A stretch of DNA of 64,000 nt, from contig NZ_JAJUWT010000009.1 in NCBI RefSeq assembly GCF_021390395.1, positions 266,601-330,600 on the forward strand, given 5' to 3'. This DNA comes from Saccharothrix sp. S26. Lineage in GTDB: Bacteria; Actinomycetota; Actinomycetes; Mycobacteriales; Pseudonocardiaceae. The position numbers were made by a program, and so were the translations under genes. This document shows positions 18,159 through 27,407 of this stretch, one piece after another; the first letter of the stretch is position 1, and the number at the start of each line of letters is the position of its first letter. Below the pieces are notes generated by a model. The model saw only the letters and a list, made by a program, of their open reading frames with translations, searched no databases and was not told the origin of the DNA.

Positions 18159-19121
18159 TCAGCGCGCGGCCGCTTCGTCGTGGAGGTCGGACAGGGTTCG
18201 GGCGGTGAGGGAGGCCAGTCGCGCCTCGGTGGCCGCCGAGAGGCCGAGCCGGTTGCACAGCAGGTGCGCGCAGCGCAGCACGACGTAGGGCACCACCGGG
18301 TCTTCGGGGCGCACGGCCCGCGCCAGGCCCGCGAACGGCGACAGCGAGTCCACCGGCGCGAAGTCGCCCCGCGCCCGCAGCCCGGTCAACGTCGCGTGCA
18401 GGGCGTGGATCGACAGCCACCAGGCCGCCAAGGGGTCGGTCGAGGCGGGGTCGGCGAGTTCTGAGGACGCCCAGGCCCACAGCCGCCGGGTCTGGTCGAG
18501 CAGGTCGTCCCGGGGTAGCGGCGCGGTCGGCTGCCGGGTGCGCACCGAGGCGAAGCGCGCGGCGGCCCGTTCGAGGTCCGGCTCGCACACCGCGACGGCG
18601 AGCGTGAGCATGGCCAGTGCCGCACCGGCGCGCCGCTCGGGCGGTGCGGCCAGCAGGCGCACGGCGAGGTGGCTGGAGTCGGTGAAGTGCCGTTCGACGG
18701 CGCGCAACGCCCGGCCTTCGCCGTAGGCGTGGTGCTCCGGCTCGTAGGCGACGAACTCCACCGTGTCGACCGGCCGCAGCCGTCGGTCCCACCGGGCCAG
18801 GCGCTCGTCCTCGGCCCGGCGGCGGGCGAGGGCCTCGTACTCGTGCTGGGACCAGCCGTCGGGCGGCGAGGGGTGCTCGGCGAGGTGCCGGGCGCACGCC
18901 CGGACCACCGCGACCCGGACGTCCCGCGGGTGCGCCTTGACCAGCAGCCGCAGCCGCACGTGCGGTCCGCCTTCCCAGTAGCGGAGGAAGAACCAGCCGC
19001 GCACGCGCCCGCCGCGGGACAGCTCCTCGCACAGCGGAGCGACCGCGCGGGTGACGAGGAGGTCCTGGTCGCCGCGGTGGAAGACGTGCGCGCCGACCCA
19101 GTCACGAACGGGCTCGGGCAC
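18159..19121 (-). CDS. Stand-alone thiopeptide-type/LanB C-terminal (SpaB_C) protein
   Basis: The product has 320 residues. GTG 19121 is preceded by GGAGAGGAGG at 8-nt spacing, fixing the start. The sequence matches the LanB C-terminal eliminase-like family named 'thiopeptide-type bacteriocin biosynthesis protein': WFFLRYWEGGPHVRLRL near residue 45, FVAYEPEHHAYGEGRALRAVERHFTDSS in the middle, and AHLLCNRLGLS near the end. Partners of this fold eliminate glutamate from glutamylated Ser/Thr or make pyridine rings. No glutamylating LanB-N gene or precursor lies beside it. It might serve the thiopeptide cluster 23 kb away, or be left over from another one. Confidence 0.8.
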   Translation of the reverse strand: MPEPVRDWVGAHVFHRGDQDLLVTRAVAPLCEELSRGGRVRGWFFLRYWEGGPHVRLRLLVKAHPRDVRVAVVRACARHLAEHPSPPDGWSQHEYEALARRRAEDERLARWDRRLRPVDTVEFVAYEPEHHAYGEGRALRAVERHFTDSSHLAVRLLAAPPERRAGAALAMLTLAVAVCEPDLERAAARFASVRTRQPTAPLPRDDLLDQTRRLWAWASSELADPASTDPLAAWWLSIHALHATLTGLRARGDFAPVDSLSPFAGLARAVRPEDPVVPYVVLRCAHLLCNRLGLSAATEARLASLTARTLSDLHDEAAAR

Positions 19122-19574
19122 GGCGCCGGCCTCCTCTCCGATCGGGCCGGCGGACCGGCGCCGGGGGTCCGCGCGGGTTCCGTGGCGCGCACGACCTCCA
19201 GTGCAGCACGGTCCGGTCGGCGTCCGAGGAGAAACCACCCGTGCGGGTAGCCCCCGTGCCACGCCGATGGGGGACGGCCGGGCACGTCGACAAGGGCCGG
19301 CGCACGCCTCCCACATGGTGAGCCTCCTTGGCCGGCGCGGGAGCCGGGTGTCAGCATCGAAGCGTGCCCACCGCAACCGCGCCCGCCACGTCCGCCGCCG
19401 GCCGGACTTGGTTCCCGAACACACGGAATTGACGGCGCACACCACCGCGACAACACCGAAGCCACTGCGGCGACAAGCCTCTGACCTGCCCAGGTCAATT
19501 TCCGCGCACCCGGAGGAAACCCGTGACCGCAACGCTCTTGGCGCACTCGGCAGGCAGCAGCAGAGCCGTCGTGC

Positions 19575-19629
19575 CGGGAATCGGCATTTCCCGCCCAGTG
19601 GACCGCGGCACGGTTTCCCGAATCGGGAA
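19575..19629. promoter_or_regulatory. Two inverted repeats upstream of flavin reductase
   Basis: TTCCCG-AAT-CGGGAA (19615-19629) is a perfect 15-nt palindrome ending 18 nt before the flavin reductase start. CGGGAA-N7-TTCCCG (19575-19593) repeats the same arms in opposite order 21 nt upstream. They look like operator sites for a dimeric regulator. The remainder of the 526-nt divergent gap (19122-19647) has no gene or other feature I can support. Confidence 0.4.
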
Positions 19630-19647
19630 CCCGGCGGAGGTCGACCG

Positions 19648-20175
19648 GTGACGGCCACGACCCGCGAGTCACGCGACCGCGCGTCCGCGGTGGACGCCGG
19701 GGAGTTCCGGCGGGTGTTCCGCCGCCACCCCGCCGGCGTCGTGGTCGTCACGGTCGACGCCGAGCGCGGCCCGGCCGGGTTCACCGCGACGTCGCTGACC
19801 TCGGTGTCGGCCGAGCCGCCGGTGGTCTGCTTCGGCATCTCCGCCGGCTCCTCCAGTTGGCCGCACGTGCGCGACGCGGCGAGCATCGTGGTGAACTTCC
19901 TGGGCGTGCACCAGGAAGACCTCGCCCGCCGGTTCGCCACGCACGGCGTGGACCGCTTCGCCGCGCCCACCCGGTGGCGTCGCCTCGCGGACGGCGAACC
20001 GGTCCTGGACGACACGGCGGGTTGGCTGCGGGCCGAGGTGGAGGCGCTCGTCCCGGTGGGTGACCACCACCTCGTGCTGGCCCGCGTCACCGCCACCGAC
20101 CTGCGTGAGGCCACCCCTCCCCTGCTCTACCACGACGGCCGCTACCACTCGCTCCAGGACGTGCCGTCGAGCTGA
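19648..20175 (+). CDS. Flavin reductase-like (FMN-binding split-barrel) protein
   Basis: This 175-residue protein starts at GTG 19648, behind GGCGGAGG. It shows the flavin-reductase-like split barrel: FRRVFRRHPAGVVVVTVDAERGPAGFTATSLTSVSAEPPVVCFGIS, NFLGVHQEDLARRFA and the C-terminal LLYHDGRYHSL. Such enzymes reduce FMN or FAD with NAD(P)H and pass the reduced flavin to a monooxygenase or halogenase. No flavin-dependent partner is encoded next to it. The divergent LanB-C-like gene is the nearest neighbour, and the inverted repeats between them may control either gene. Confidence 0.88.
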   Translation: MTATTRESRDRASAVDAGEFRRVFRRHPAGVVVVTVDAERGPAGFTATSLTSVSAEPPVVCFGISAGSSSWPHVRDAASIVVNFLGVHQEDLARRFATHGVDRFAAPTRWRRLADGEPVLDDTAGWLRAEVEALVPVGDHHLVLARVTATDLREATPPLLYHDGRYHSLQDVPSS

Positions 20176-20540
20176 GCCCTCCGAAACGAGACGTCGATTT
20201 TCCGGCTTCGCGCTCGCCGTCCCGGCTAGCCTGAACAGCGCAACGCGGGGCGCGCCCGTCGAATCGGACATCGACGAGCGCGAAGCCGGACATCGCGCAG
20301 TTCACCGCGCCCGCCCGAAGCACGCGACCCCGTGCCGGCCCTTGCGGTTGTTCGACCGCACGACACCGACGAACGGCCGCACGCGGCGAACCGCGACGGC
20401 ACGTCGGCGCGTCTCGATCGCCTTGCCATCAAAATTGTTTCGACGCAGACTCCTGAACGTTTCGACAGCCGGACACCGATGTCGGGCGCCGGGTGGCCTC
20501 GTGCGCTCCCCGCCCTTGCGAGCGTGCGGAGGAACTGCCC
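20176..20540. other. Intergenic region upstream of esterase gene
   Basis: This 365-nt stretch has no convincing gene. A locally A/T-rich patch (CATCAAAATTGTTTCG, 20428-20443) about 100 nt before the next start probably contains its promoter. A TTGCCA hexamer lies there, but no clear -10 element follows at the right distance. Confidence 0.4.
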
Positions 20541-21875
20541 ATGGGAGTCAAGAAAGCCCTGCTGTGCGCCGCCCTGGCGATCGCCGGGTTGGCGGGTGCG
20601 GCGGTGCTCGCCGTCACCTCGCCGCCGCCCGCGTCGGCGGCGAGCCTGACCCAGGTCACGAACTTCGGCACGAACCCGACGAACCTGCAGATGCACCTGT
20701 ACGTGCCGGACCGGGTGGCGGCCAAGCCCGCGATCCTGCTGGCGATCCACTACTGCGGCGGGACGGGACCGGGCTTCTACTCGCAGACGCGGTACGCGTC
20801 GCTGGCCGATCGGTACGGCTTCGTCGTGATCTACCCGACGGTGACCCGCAGCAGCAAGTGCTGGGACGTCTCCTCGCCCGCGGCGTTGCGCCGGGGCGGT
20901 GGCAGCGACCCGGTGGGCCTGGTGGCGATGGTCGACTACGTCAAGCAGCGCCACAACGGCGACCCTGGCCGGGTCTTCGCCACCGGCACCTCGTCCGGGG
21001 CGATGATGACCAACGTCCTGCTGGGCGACTACCCGGACGTGTTCCGGGCGGGCGCGTCGTTCGCCGGCGTGCCGTTCGCCTGCTTCGCCACCACCAACGG
21101 GTCCGAGTGGAACAGCCAGTGCGCCGGCGGCCAGTCGATCAAGACGCCGCAGCAGTGGGGCGACCTGGTGCGCGGCGCCTACCCCGGCTACACCGGACCG
21201 CGACCGCGGATGCAGATCTGGCACGGCACCAACGACGAGACCCTGCGCTACCCGAACTTCGGCGAGCAGGTCAAGCAGTGGACCAACGTGCACGGCCTGG
21301 GCCAGACGCCCACCTACACCGACACGCCGCAGTCCGGCTACACCCGCACCCGCTACGGCAGCAGCGGTGGCACGGCGCAGGTCGAGGCCATCAGCATGCA
21401 GGGCGTCACGCACAACATCCCCGTCGACGCCGCCCAGGTGATCCGCTTCTTCGGCCTCGACGGCACCACGCCGACGACCAGCACCAGCACCACCACGACA
21501 ACCACAACGACCACCACCACGAGCTGGACGACCCCCTCGACGCGACCGCCGACCAAGATCGACTGCCGGGTGAGGTACACGGTGAACGCCTGGAGCACCG
21601 GCTTCACCGCGGAGATCATCCTCTTCAACACCGGCAGTCTGGCCGTCGACGGGTGGGACCTCGTGTTCACCCTGCCCGCCGGGCAGACCATCACCAGCGG
21701 CTGGAACGCCACCTACTCGCCCACCAGCGGCACCGTGGTGGCGGGCAACGCCTCCTACAACGGCCCCATCGCGCCCGGCGGCGCCGTGTCCTTCGGCTTC
21801 CAGGCCACCCACACGGGCAACACCGACAAGCCGTCGTCGTTCACCTACTTCGGCAGGGACTGCGTCGTCGAGTGA
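20541..21875 (+). CDS. Secreted CE1/PHB-depolymerase-type esterase with CBM2
   Basis: The protein has 444 residues; ATG 20541 follows GGAGGAA. A signal peptide (~1-34) precedes an alpha/beta-hydrolase domain (~36-310) of the feruloyl/acetylxylan esterase and PHB depolymerase family, with IHYCGGTGPGFYSQT, the nucleophile elbow GTSSGAMM and a late His in GVTHNIPVDAA. A Thr-rich linker (~313-335) leads to a C-terminal CBM2 cellulose-binding module (~345-444; RYTVNAWSTGFTAEIILFNTG, WDLVFTLPAGQTI, GFQATHTGN). It probably removes acetyl or feruloyl groups from xylan while anchored to cellulose. The CE3-CBM2 gene follows 56 nt later, so the two may be co-transcribed. Confidence 0.9.
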   Translation: MGVKKALLCAALAIAGLAGAAVLAVTSPPPASAASLTQVTNFGTNPTNLQMHLYVPDRVAAKPAILLAIHYCGGTGPGFYSQTRYASLADRYGFVVIYPTVTRSSKCWDVSSPAALRRGGGSDPVGLVAMVDYVKQRHNGDPGRVFATGTSSGAMMTNVLLGDYPDVFRAGASFAGVPFACFATTNGSEWNSQCAGGQSIKTPQQWGDLVRGAYPGYTGPRPRMQIWHGTNDETLRYPNFGEQVKQWTNVHGLGQTPTYTDTPQSGYTRTRYGSSGGTAQVEAISMQGVTHNIPVDAAQVIRFFGLDGTTPTTSTSTTTTTTTTTTTSWTTPSTRPPTKIDCRVRYTVNAWSTGFTAEIILFNTGSLAVDGWDLVFTLPAGQTITSGWNATYSPTSGTVVAGNASYNGPIAPGGAVSFGFQATHTGNTDKPSSFTYFGRDCVVE

Positions 21876-21931
21876 CGCGCACCGCCGAACGCCGCCGCCC
21901 ACCGCGTTCCCGTCACCCGGAGGTCCGGTCC

Positions 21932-22999
21932 ATGAAACGAAGGCACCTGCTCGCGAGCGCGGCCGCCGCGCTGACCCTGGCCGCCGCCGCGGTGCTCGCG
22001 GTCGGCACCGCCCAAGCCGACAGCGGCGTGAAGGTCATGCCGCTGGGCGACTCGATCACCGACGGCTTCAACGTCCCCGGCGGCTACCGCATCGACTTGT
22101 GGCAGAAGCTCGTCGCGAGCGGCCGCACGGTCGACTTCGTCGGGTCGATGACCAACGGCCCGAGCAGCCTGGGCGACCGCAACCACGAAGGCCACTCCGG
22201 CTGGACCATCGCCCAGATCGACAGCAACATCACCAACTGGCTGCGCACTTACACGCCGCGCACCATCCTGCTGCACATCGGCACGAACGACATGTACGGC
22301 GGCGACCCGGGCGGCGCGCCGCAACGCCTGAACACGCTGGTCGACCGCATCACCACCCTGGCGCCGAACGCGGACCTCTTCGTCGCCACGATCGTGCCCC
22401 TGTCGTCGGGCGACGCGACCGTCCGCGCCTTCAACGCCACCATCCCGCCGATGGTGCAGAGCAAGGTCAACGCGGGCAAGAAGGTGCACCTGGTCGACAT
22501 GTACCGGGCGCTGACCACCGCCGACCTCGCCGACGGCGTGCACCCCAACGCCGGCGGCTACTCGAAGATGGCCACGGCCTGGTACAACGCGCTGCTGTCC
22601 GTACCCGGCAGCATCGGCGATCCCGGCACCACGACGACCACCACCACCACCACCACGACCACGACCACGACCACGACCACCACCCAACCGGGCGGCACGT
22701 CCTGCACCGCGACCTACCGCCTGGTCAACTCGTGGGGCGGCGGCTACCAGGCGGAGGTCAAGGTCGCCAACACCTCCACCGGGGCGATCAACGGCTGGAC
22801 GGTCCGCCTGACGTTGCCGTCCGGCCACGCGGTCAACAACCTGTGGGGCGGCGTGAACACCGGCACGAGCGGCGCCGTGTCGGTCAAGAACGCGCCGTAC
22901 AACGGTTCCCTGCCCAGCACGGCGTCGACCACGTTCGGCTACGTGGCCAACGGCCCGAACGCCAACCCGCCGGCGGAGATCACCTGCACCAGCCCGTGA
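21932..22999 (+). CDS. Secreted CE3-type SGNH acetyl esterase with CBM2
   Basis: This 355-residue protein has an ATG at 21932 with upstream GGAGG. Signal peptide (~1-29, ending AQA). The SGNH hydrolase domain (~32-225) shows block I MPLGDSITDGF (nucleophile Ser), block III HIGTNDMYGGD and block V DGVHPNAGGY (Asp/His), as in CE3 acetylxylan esterases. A run of 19 threonines links it to a CBM2 (~255-355; ATYRLVNSWGGGYQAEVKVANT). It deacetylates xylan or related hemicellulose at the cell exterior and pairs with the preceding CE1-CBM2 enzyme. Confidence 0.92.
   Translation: MKRRHLLASAAAALTLAAAAVLAVGTAQADSGVKVMPLGDSITDGFNVPGGYRIDLWQKLVASGRTVDFVGSMTNGPSSLGDRNHEGHSGWTIAQIDSNITNWLRTYTPRTILLHIGTNDMYGGDPGGAPQRLNTLVDRITTLAPNADLFVATIVPLSSGDATVRAFNATIPPMVQSKVNAGKKVHLVDMYRALTTADLADGVHPNAGGYSKMATAWYNALLSVPGSIGDPGTTTTTTTTTTTTTTTTTTTQPGGTSCTATYRLVNSWGGGYQAEVKVANTSTGAINGWTVRLTLPSGHAVNNLWGGVNTGTSGAVSVKNAPYNGSLPSTASTTFGYVANGPNANPPAEITCTSP
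22628..22684 (+). repeat. ACC/ACG microsatellite encoding a 19-Thr linker
   Basis: Nineteen consecutive Thr codons (runs of ACC alternating with ACG) join the catalytic and CBM2 modules of the CE3 esterase. A shorter related Thr/Ser tract (about 21466-21530) does the same in the CE1 esterase. Such tracts are slippage-prone, so linker length may vary between strains. Confidence 0.85.
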
Positions 23000-23011
23000 C
23001 ACCGGGGCACC

Positions 23012-23043
23012 GGGCGTCGCCGCGTCCCCGACCGGCGACGCCC
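23012..23043 (+). terminator. Stem-loop terminator after CE3 esterase
   Basis: GGGCGTCGCCG (23012-23022) pairs perfectly with CGGCGACGCCC (23033-23043) around a 10-nt loop, starting 12 nt past the stop codon. A partly paired outer GGGGC/GCCCC extends it. No U-tract follows, which is usual in actinobacteria. Confidence 0.7.
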
Positions 23044-23393
23044 GCCCCGCGCGCGGTGGCCCGACCACCACACCGGCACGGCCGGGTGGTGACAGGCGAA
23101 CCGCGCCGTCAGGGACAGCACCCCTTCACCCGGACGGTGGGCGCGCGTCGGGCGGACCGCGCACGGACCGTCTCCCCTGGCCGCACGAAGCCACCTGTGG
23201 GCGTGACTTCGCGCATCGTGCGAGCGCCCCGGGTTCCGGGCCGGTTCGCCGACCGGGGGCCGTTGTTACGGTCGGAGCCGTCCCAGGTCACCTCAGGGCC
23301 GGACGGCGGGGCGGCGGCGCGGTGTCCTCGCCCGGCGACCACCGGTTCGTCGCGGTGGGAACCGGCGTCCCTGACAACCCACAGGAGAACCCC
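23044..23393. other. Intergenic region before haloperoxidase gene
   Basis: This stretch of about 350 nt shows no gene on either strand with convincing codon bias. It presumably holds the promoter of the following gene, but I find no clear -35/-10 pair. Confidence 0.4.
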
Positions 23394-25010
23394 GTGCCAG
23401 CGAAGGACGCCCTGAGCCGACGTGCGGTCCTGGCCGCTTTGGGCACGGCCGGCCTGACCACCGGCCTGCCCGGGCTCGCCGCCGCGGCGCCCGGTCGTGG
23501 CGAACCGCCCGACCTGCCGGAGTCCCGGGTCGAGCGGTCCTACCGCATCCGGGAGCGGGCCGCGGCCCGCCGGCGCTCCGCGCCGCTGCCCCTGCACCGG
23601 GACAACGGCGACGAGTCGGCCCACCCCGACCGCATCGGCAACTACGCCAAGGGCCTGCCGCACGACGAGCTGGGACGCGTGGACCGCGAAGCGTACGACA
23701 TCATGGTGGAGACGGTGTCCGGTGACGAGCCGGGCGACTTCGAGGGCATCCCCCTGGGCGGGCCGGTAGGCTTGACCAACCCCCACGCCGCCTTCACCCA
23801 CACCCTCGTGGGCGCCGACTCCCACCACCTCGGGCTGCGACCGCCGCCGTCGTTCGCCTCCGCCGCGACCGCCGCCGAACTGGTCGAGCTGTACTGGCAG
23901 GCGCTGTGCCGCGACATCCCGTTCGCCCACTACGACAGGCACCCGCTCACCATCGCCGCGTGCCACGACCTGTCCCGCCTCACCGACCACACCGGCCCGA
24001 CCACCGACCGGCGCGTCACCCCCGCGACCCTCTTCCGCGCCACGCTGCCCGGCACGCTGCGCGGCCCCTACCTCTCGCAGTTCCTCCTGCACGACGTGCC
24101 GTTCGGCCCGACCACGATCAGGCAGACCTACCGCGTCACCACGCCCGGCGACGACCACATGACCGAGTACGACGAGTGGCTGCGCGTCGTCCGCGGCCAA
24201 CCGCCCCGCGGCGAGAACGCCTACGACGCCACGCCGCGGTACCTGCGCAACGGCCGTGACCTCGCCGAGTACTCCCACCAGAACTTCTCCTACCAGCCCT
24301 ACCTGATGGCCGTGCTGCTGCTCATCACCCGGGGCCGCGACGCCTGGGACCGCAACAACCCCTACCTGCACTCCAAGACCCAGCCGGGGGTGACCTTCGA
24401 CTGGTCGCACCCGCTCGACGTCGTCGCCCGCGTCGCCGTCGCCGCGCAGAAGGCCTCGTGGTTCCAGAAGTGGTGCGTGCACCGCAGGCTGCGCCCGGAG
24501 GAGTTCGCCGGTCACGTGCACAACCACCGGCGCGGCAAGGCGTCCTACCCGCTGCACCCGCAACTGTTCGACTCCGAGGCACCGCACCGCGTCCACGCCG
24601 GGCACGGCTCGTTCCTGCTGCCGATGGCCTACCCCGAGGGCTGCCCGACCCACCCCTCCTACACCGCCGCGCACGCCACGGTCGCCGGCGCCTGCGCCAC
24701 GGTCCTCAAGGCCTTCTACGACGAGTCGTACGTGCTGCCCGACCCGGTCGAGCCGAGCCCCGACGGGTTGTCGCTGCGCCCCTACCGCGGCCAGGCCCTC
24801 ACCATCGGCGGCGAGCTGGACAAGCTCGCGTTCAACGTCGCCTACGGGCGCAACTTCGCGGGCGTGCACTGGCGTTCGGACACCACCGCCGGGCTGCACC
24901 TGGGCGAACAGGTCGCCGAGAGCATCCTCACGGACCTGAGGCTCACCCTGACCGAGCGGTTCGAGGGCTTCACCTTCACCCGCTTCGACGGCACCACCGC
25001 GATCGTCTGA
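23394..25010 (+). CDS. Tat-exported vanadium haloperoxidase-like protein
   Basis: This 538-residue protein starts at GTG 23394 after AGGAGA. The N-terminus has a twin-arginine signal (LSRRAVLAALGTAGLTTGL ... AAAAPG), implying export of a folded protein. The C-terminal half carries the vanadate-binding pattern: KWCVHRRLRPEEFAG (Lys, Arg), PTHPSYTAAHATVAGA (a Ser-Ala-Ala-His version of SGH) and GRNFAGVHWRSDTTAG (Gly-Val-His plus Arg). The length is close to algal/bacterial bromoperoxidase-like proteins. It likely oxidises halides or acts as a phosphatase at the cell surface. It is distinct from the shorter haloperoxidase-like protein at 15447-16655. Confidence 0.85.
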   Translation: MPAKDALSRRAVLAALGTAGLTTGLPGLAAAAPGRGEPPDLPESRVERSYRIRERAAARRRSAPLPLHRDNGDESAHPDRIGNYAKGLPHDELGRVDREAYDIMVETVSGDEPGDFEGIPLGGPVGLTNPHAAFTHTLVGADSHHLGLRPPPSFASAATAAELVELYWQALCRDIPFAHYDRHPLTIAACHDLSRLTDHTGPTTDRRVTPATLFRATLPGTLRGPYLSQFLLHDVPFGPTTIRQTYRVTTPGDDHMTEYDEWLRVVRGQPPRGENAYDATPRYLRNGRDLAEYSHQNFSYQPYLMAVLLLITRGRDAWDRNNPYLHSKTQPGVTFDWSHPLDVVARVAVAAQKASWFQKWCVHRRLRPEEFAGHVHNHRRGKASYPLHPQLFDSEAPHRVHAGHGSFLLPMAYPEGCPTHPSYTAAHATVAGACATVLKAFYDESYVLPDPVEPSPDGLSLRPYRGQALTIGGELDKLAFNVAYGRNFAGVHWRSDTTAGLHLGEQVAESILTDLRLTLTERFEGFTFTRFDGTTAIV

Positions 25011-25029
25011 CGGCTGTCGCGGTGGTCGC

Positions 25030-27267
25030 TCAGGGGACGACGGTCTCGTAGATGCCCCGGCCGAAGGTGGCGGCGACGAGTCGGTGGTGGCGGCCGTCGT
25101 ACTCGATGTCGTCCACCGCGACCCGGGGCAGGCCGTGGCCCAGGCGCAGCCAGTGTCCGGTGGCGAGGGTGTTGCCGACGAACACGCCCTGGTCCGTGGC
25201 CGCGTAGAGCTGCCCCGCGCGGCCCAGGACGATGTCGTTGACCGGGGCGGAGGGCAGGTTGCCCGAGATGTCGGCCCACCGCGTGCCCGCCGAGCGGGTC
25301 ATCAGGACGTGCGGCAGGCCGGAGCCCGAGCGGTACCCCGACAGCGTCACGTAAGCCGTGGCCGGGTCGTGGTCGGACACCGCGACCCGGGTCACCCACG
25401 GTTGGCCGTCGAGCACCTTCGCCCAGGTGGCACCCAGGTCGCGGGTGAGCCACACGCGGCCGTCGTCGGTGCCCACCCAGATGGTGCGCGGGTCGGACGG
25501 CGCGGCGGCGACGGTGGTGATCGTGCCGTACGGGTAGGTGTCCTGGCCCGGGCCGCCGGTCAGGTCCGGGCTGATCGGGGTCCACGTCACGCCGTTGTCG
25601 GCGGAGCGGTTGAGCCGGTTGCCGCCGTAGTACAGGACGTCGGGGTTCGACGGGTCGAACTGCACCGGGGTGAACCAGTTGCGCCGCTCGGCGGTGGTCG
25701 CCGGGGTGAGGAACGCCATCGTGGTGCCGCCGTCGGTGGAGCGGAAGCAGTTGCCGTACTGGTAGCAGGCGAAGACGTTGTCCTCGGCGCGCGGGTTGAT
25801 GATGTTCTCCTCGCCGTCGCCGCCGAGGTACTCGTTGAACGCCGGACCGCCCCACGAGCGCAGCGAGCCGTTGTCCTGGGTGCCGCCGGAGACCCGCGTG
25901 ACGTCCTGCGGGGTGATCGCCACGCTGTAGAACTGCGTCCACGGCTCGTGCTCGGCCTTGGTCCAGCCACCGTCGCCGTCGGCGTCCGACCGGTACACGC
26001 CCCCGTCGTTGCCCAGGTAGACCCGCGCCGGGTGGCGGCGGTCCCAGACCATGGCGTGGTGGTCGACGTGGGTCGACGTGTCGTCCGCGGTCCACGTCCC
26101 GCCGCCGTCGTGCGTGGTCAGCAGCGCCACGCCGGCGACGTGCACGTGCCGGGCGTCGTCCGGGTCGACCCAGACCTTGCCGAACCACCAGCCGAAGCTC
26201 GACTGCGAGGACTTGAGCACGTCCGGTTCGGGCAGCCGCGTCCACCGGTCGCCCGCGTCGGCCGAGGCGTAGAAGCCGGCGAACGGGCCCGCGGTGCTGC
26301 TGACGATCGCGTACAGCCTGCCTGGCTCGGACGTCGAGACGCCGAGGCCGATGCGTCCGACGTCGGGACCGGCGGGCGGCAGGCCACCGGCGAGCCGTTG
26401 CCAGGTCAGGCCGCCGTCGACGGACCGGTACACGCCGGAGCCCTCACCGCCGTAGGTCCGCTTCACCGGGGTGCGCCGGTGGTCCCACAGCACCGCGTAC
26501 ACCCGTTGCGGGTCGGCCGGGTCGATCTGCACGTCGACCGCGCCGGTGAACTCGTTCGGCACGTCGAGCACCCGCTGCCACCGGCCGCCGGCGTCGGTGG
26601 ACAGGTACACCCCGCGGTCGCCGCCCGGGCTGTAGAGCGACCCGGTGGCGGCGACGAACAGCCGGTCCGGGTTCGCCGGGTCGATCGCGATGGCGCCGAC
26701 CGCGCCGGAGTCGCGCAAGCCGACGTGCCGCCACGTCGTGCCGCCGTCCGTCGAACGGTGGACGCCGGTCCCCTCGTAGGTCACGCTGCCGCCGCCCGGG
26801 TTCGGCTCGCCGGTGCCGACGTACAGCGTGCCGTCGCCCGCGGTGGCGACCGCGCCCATGGCCTGGGTGGCGTCGTCCGGCCACGCGGGCGCGAACGTGC
26901 GACCCGCGTCGGTGGACCGCCACAGCCCACCGCCGGCCGCGGCGGCGTACACGGTGTCGGGGCGACGCGGGTCCAGCGCGAGGCTCACGACCCGGCCGCC
27001 GACGTTGGTCGGACCGATCGACCGCCACCGCGCCCCGACCGCCGGGATCCGTTCGGCCTGGGCGGCGGCCAGGTCGTGCGCGTGCCGCGGGATGGTGTCG
27101 CCGCGGACGGCCTTCTGGAGGAACCGGTGCTCGGCCGGCGCCGACGGCCCCCGGACCGGCCGGTACTCGCCCGGCTGCCCGGTGCCGGGCCGATCGGCGG
27201 CGAGCGCGGGCACGGGCGAGAGCAGCATCAGCGCACCGGCGACGACCAGCAGGCGGCGAACTCGCAT
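25030..27267 (-). CDS. Secreted BNR/sortilin-type beta-propeller protein
   Basis: This 745-residue protein has a signal peptide (MRVRRLLVVAGALMLLSPVPALA). Nearly the whole mature chain consists of BNR/VPS10-type repeats with the Asp-box pattern SxDGGxTW (for example STDGGTTWRHV, SVDGGLTWQRL, TTHDGGGTWTAD, SADNGVTWTP), interleaved with DPxxPDxxY strands, as in sortilin-like and xyloglucanase (GH74) propellers. No confident GH74 catalytic Asp pair can be assigned, so it may be a binding protein or a glycosidase. ATG 27267 follows GGGGG at 6 nt. It is separated from the upstream sugar operon by a terminator and converges with the haloperoxidase gene. Confidence 0.8.
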   Translation of the reverse strand: MRVRRLLVVAGALMLLSPVPALAADRPGTGQPGEYRPVRGPSAPAEHRFLQKAVRGDTIPRHAHDLAAAQAERIPAVGARWRSIGPTNVGGRVVSLALDPRRPDTVYAAAAGGGLWRSTDAGRTFAPAWPDDATQAMGAVATAGDGTLYVGTGEPNPGGGSVTYEGTGVHRSTDGGTTWRHVGLRDSGAVGAIAIDPANPDRLFVAATGSLYSPGGDRGVYLSTDAGGRWQRVLDVPNEFTGAVDVQIDPADPQRVYAVLWDHRRTPVKRTYGGEGSGVYRSVDGGLTWQRLAGGLPPAGPDVGRIGLGVSTSEPGRLYAIVSSTAGPFAGFYASADAGDRWTRLPEPDVLKSSQSSFGWWFGKVWVDPDDARHVHVAGVALLTTHDGGGTWTADDTSTHVDHHAMVWDRRHPARVYLGNDGGVYRSDADGDGGWTKAEHEPWTQFYSVAITPQDVTRVSGGTQDNGSLRSWGGPAFNEYLGGDGEENIINPRAEDNVFACYQYGNCFRSTDGGTTMAFLTPATTAERRNWFTPVQFDPSNPDVLYYGGNRLNRSADNGVTWTPISPDLTGGPGQDTYPYGTITTVAAAPSDPRTIWVGTDDGRVWLTRDLGATWAKVLDGQPWVTRVAVSDHDPATAYVTLSGYRSGSGLPHVLMTRSAGTRWADISGNLPSAPVNDIVLGRAGQLYAATDQGVFVGNTLATGHWLRLGHGLPRVAVDDIEYDGRHHRLVAATFGRGIYETVVP

Positions 27268-27407
27268 CGGGAACCCCCAGGCGGTGGACCACGGCAAGGC
27301 CGTCGCGGACGCTAGGGGAAGCGGTGACACCGACGACACCGGTGATCGTGGGTGGTTCTTGACAGTTGACCCCGGCCCACTGGTCGGCGCCACGTCGAAG
27401 GCGGGTG

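Noticed and set aside
22628..22684. Sequencing artefact in the ACC/ACG tract
   Set aside because: The frame remains open and a similar Thr-rich linker joins the same kind of modules in the neighbouring esterase.
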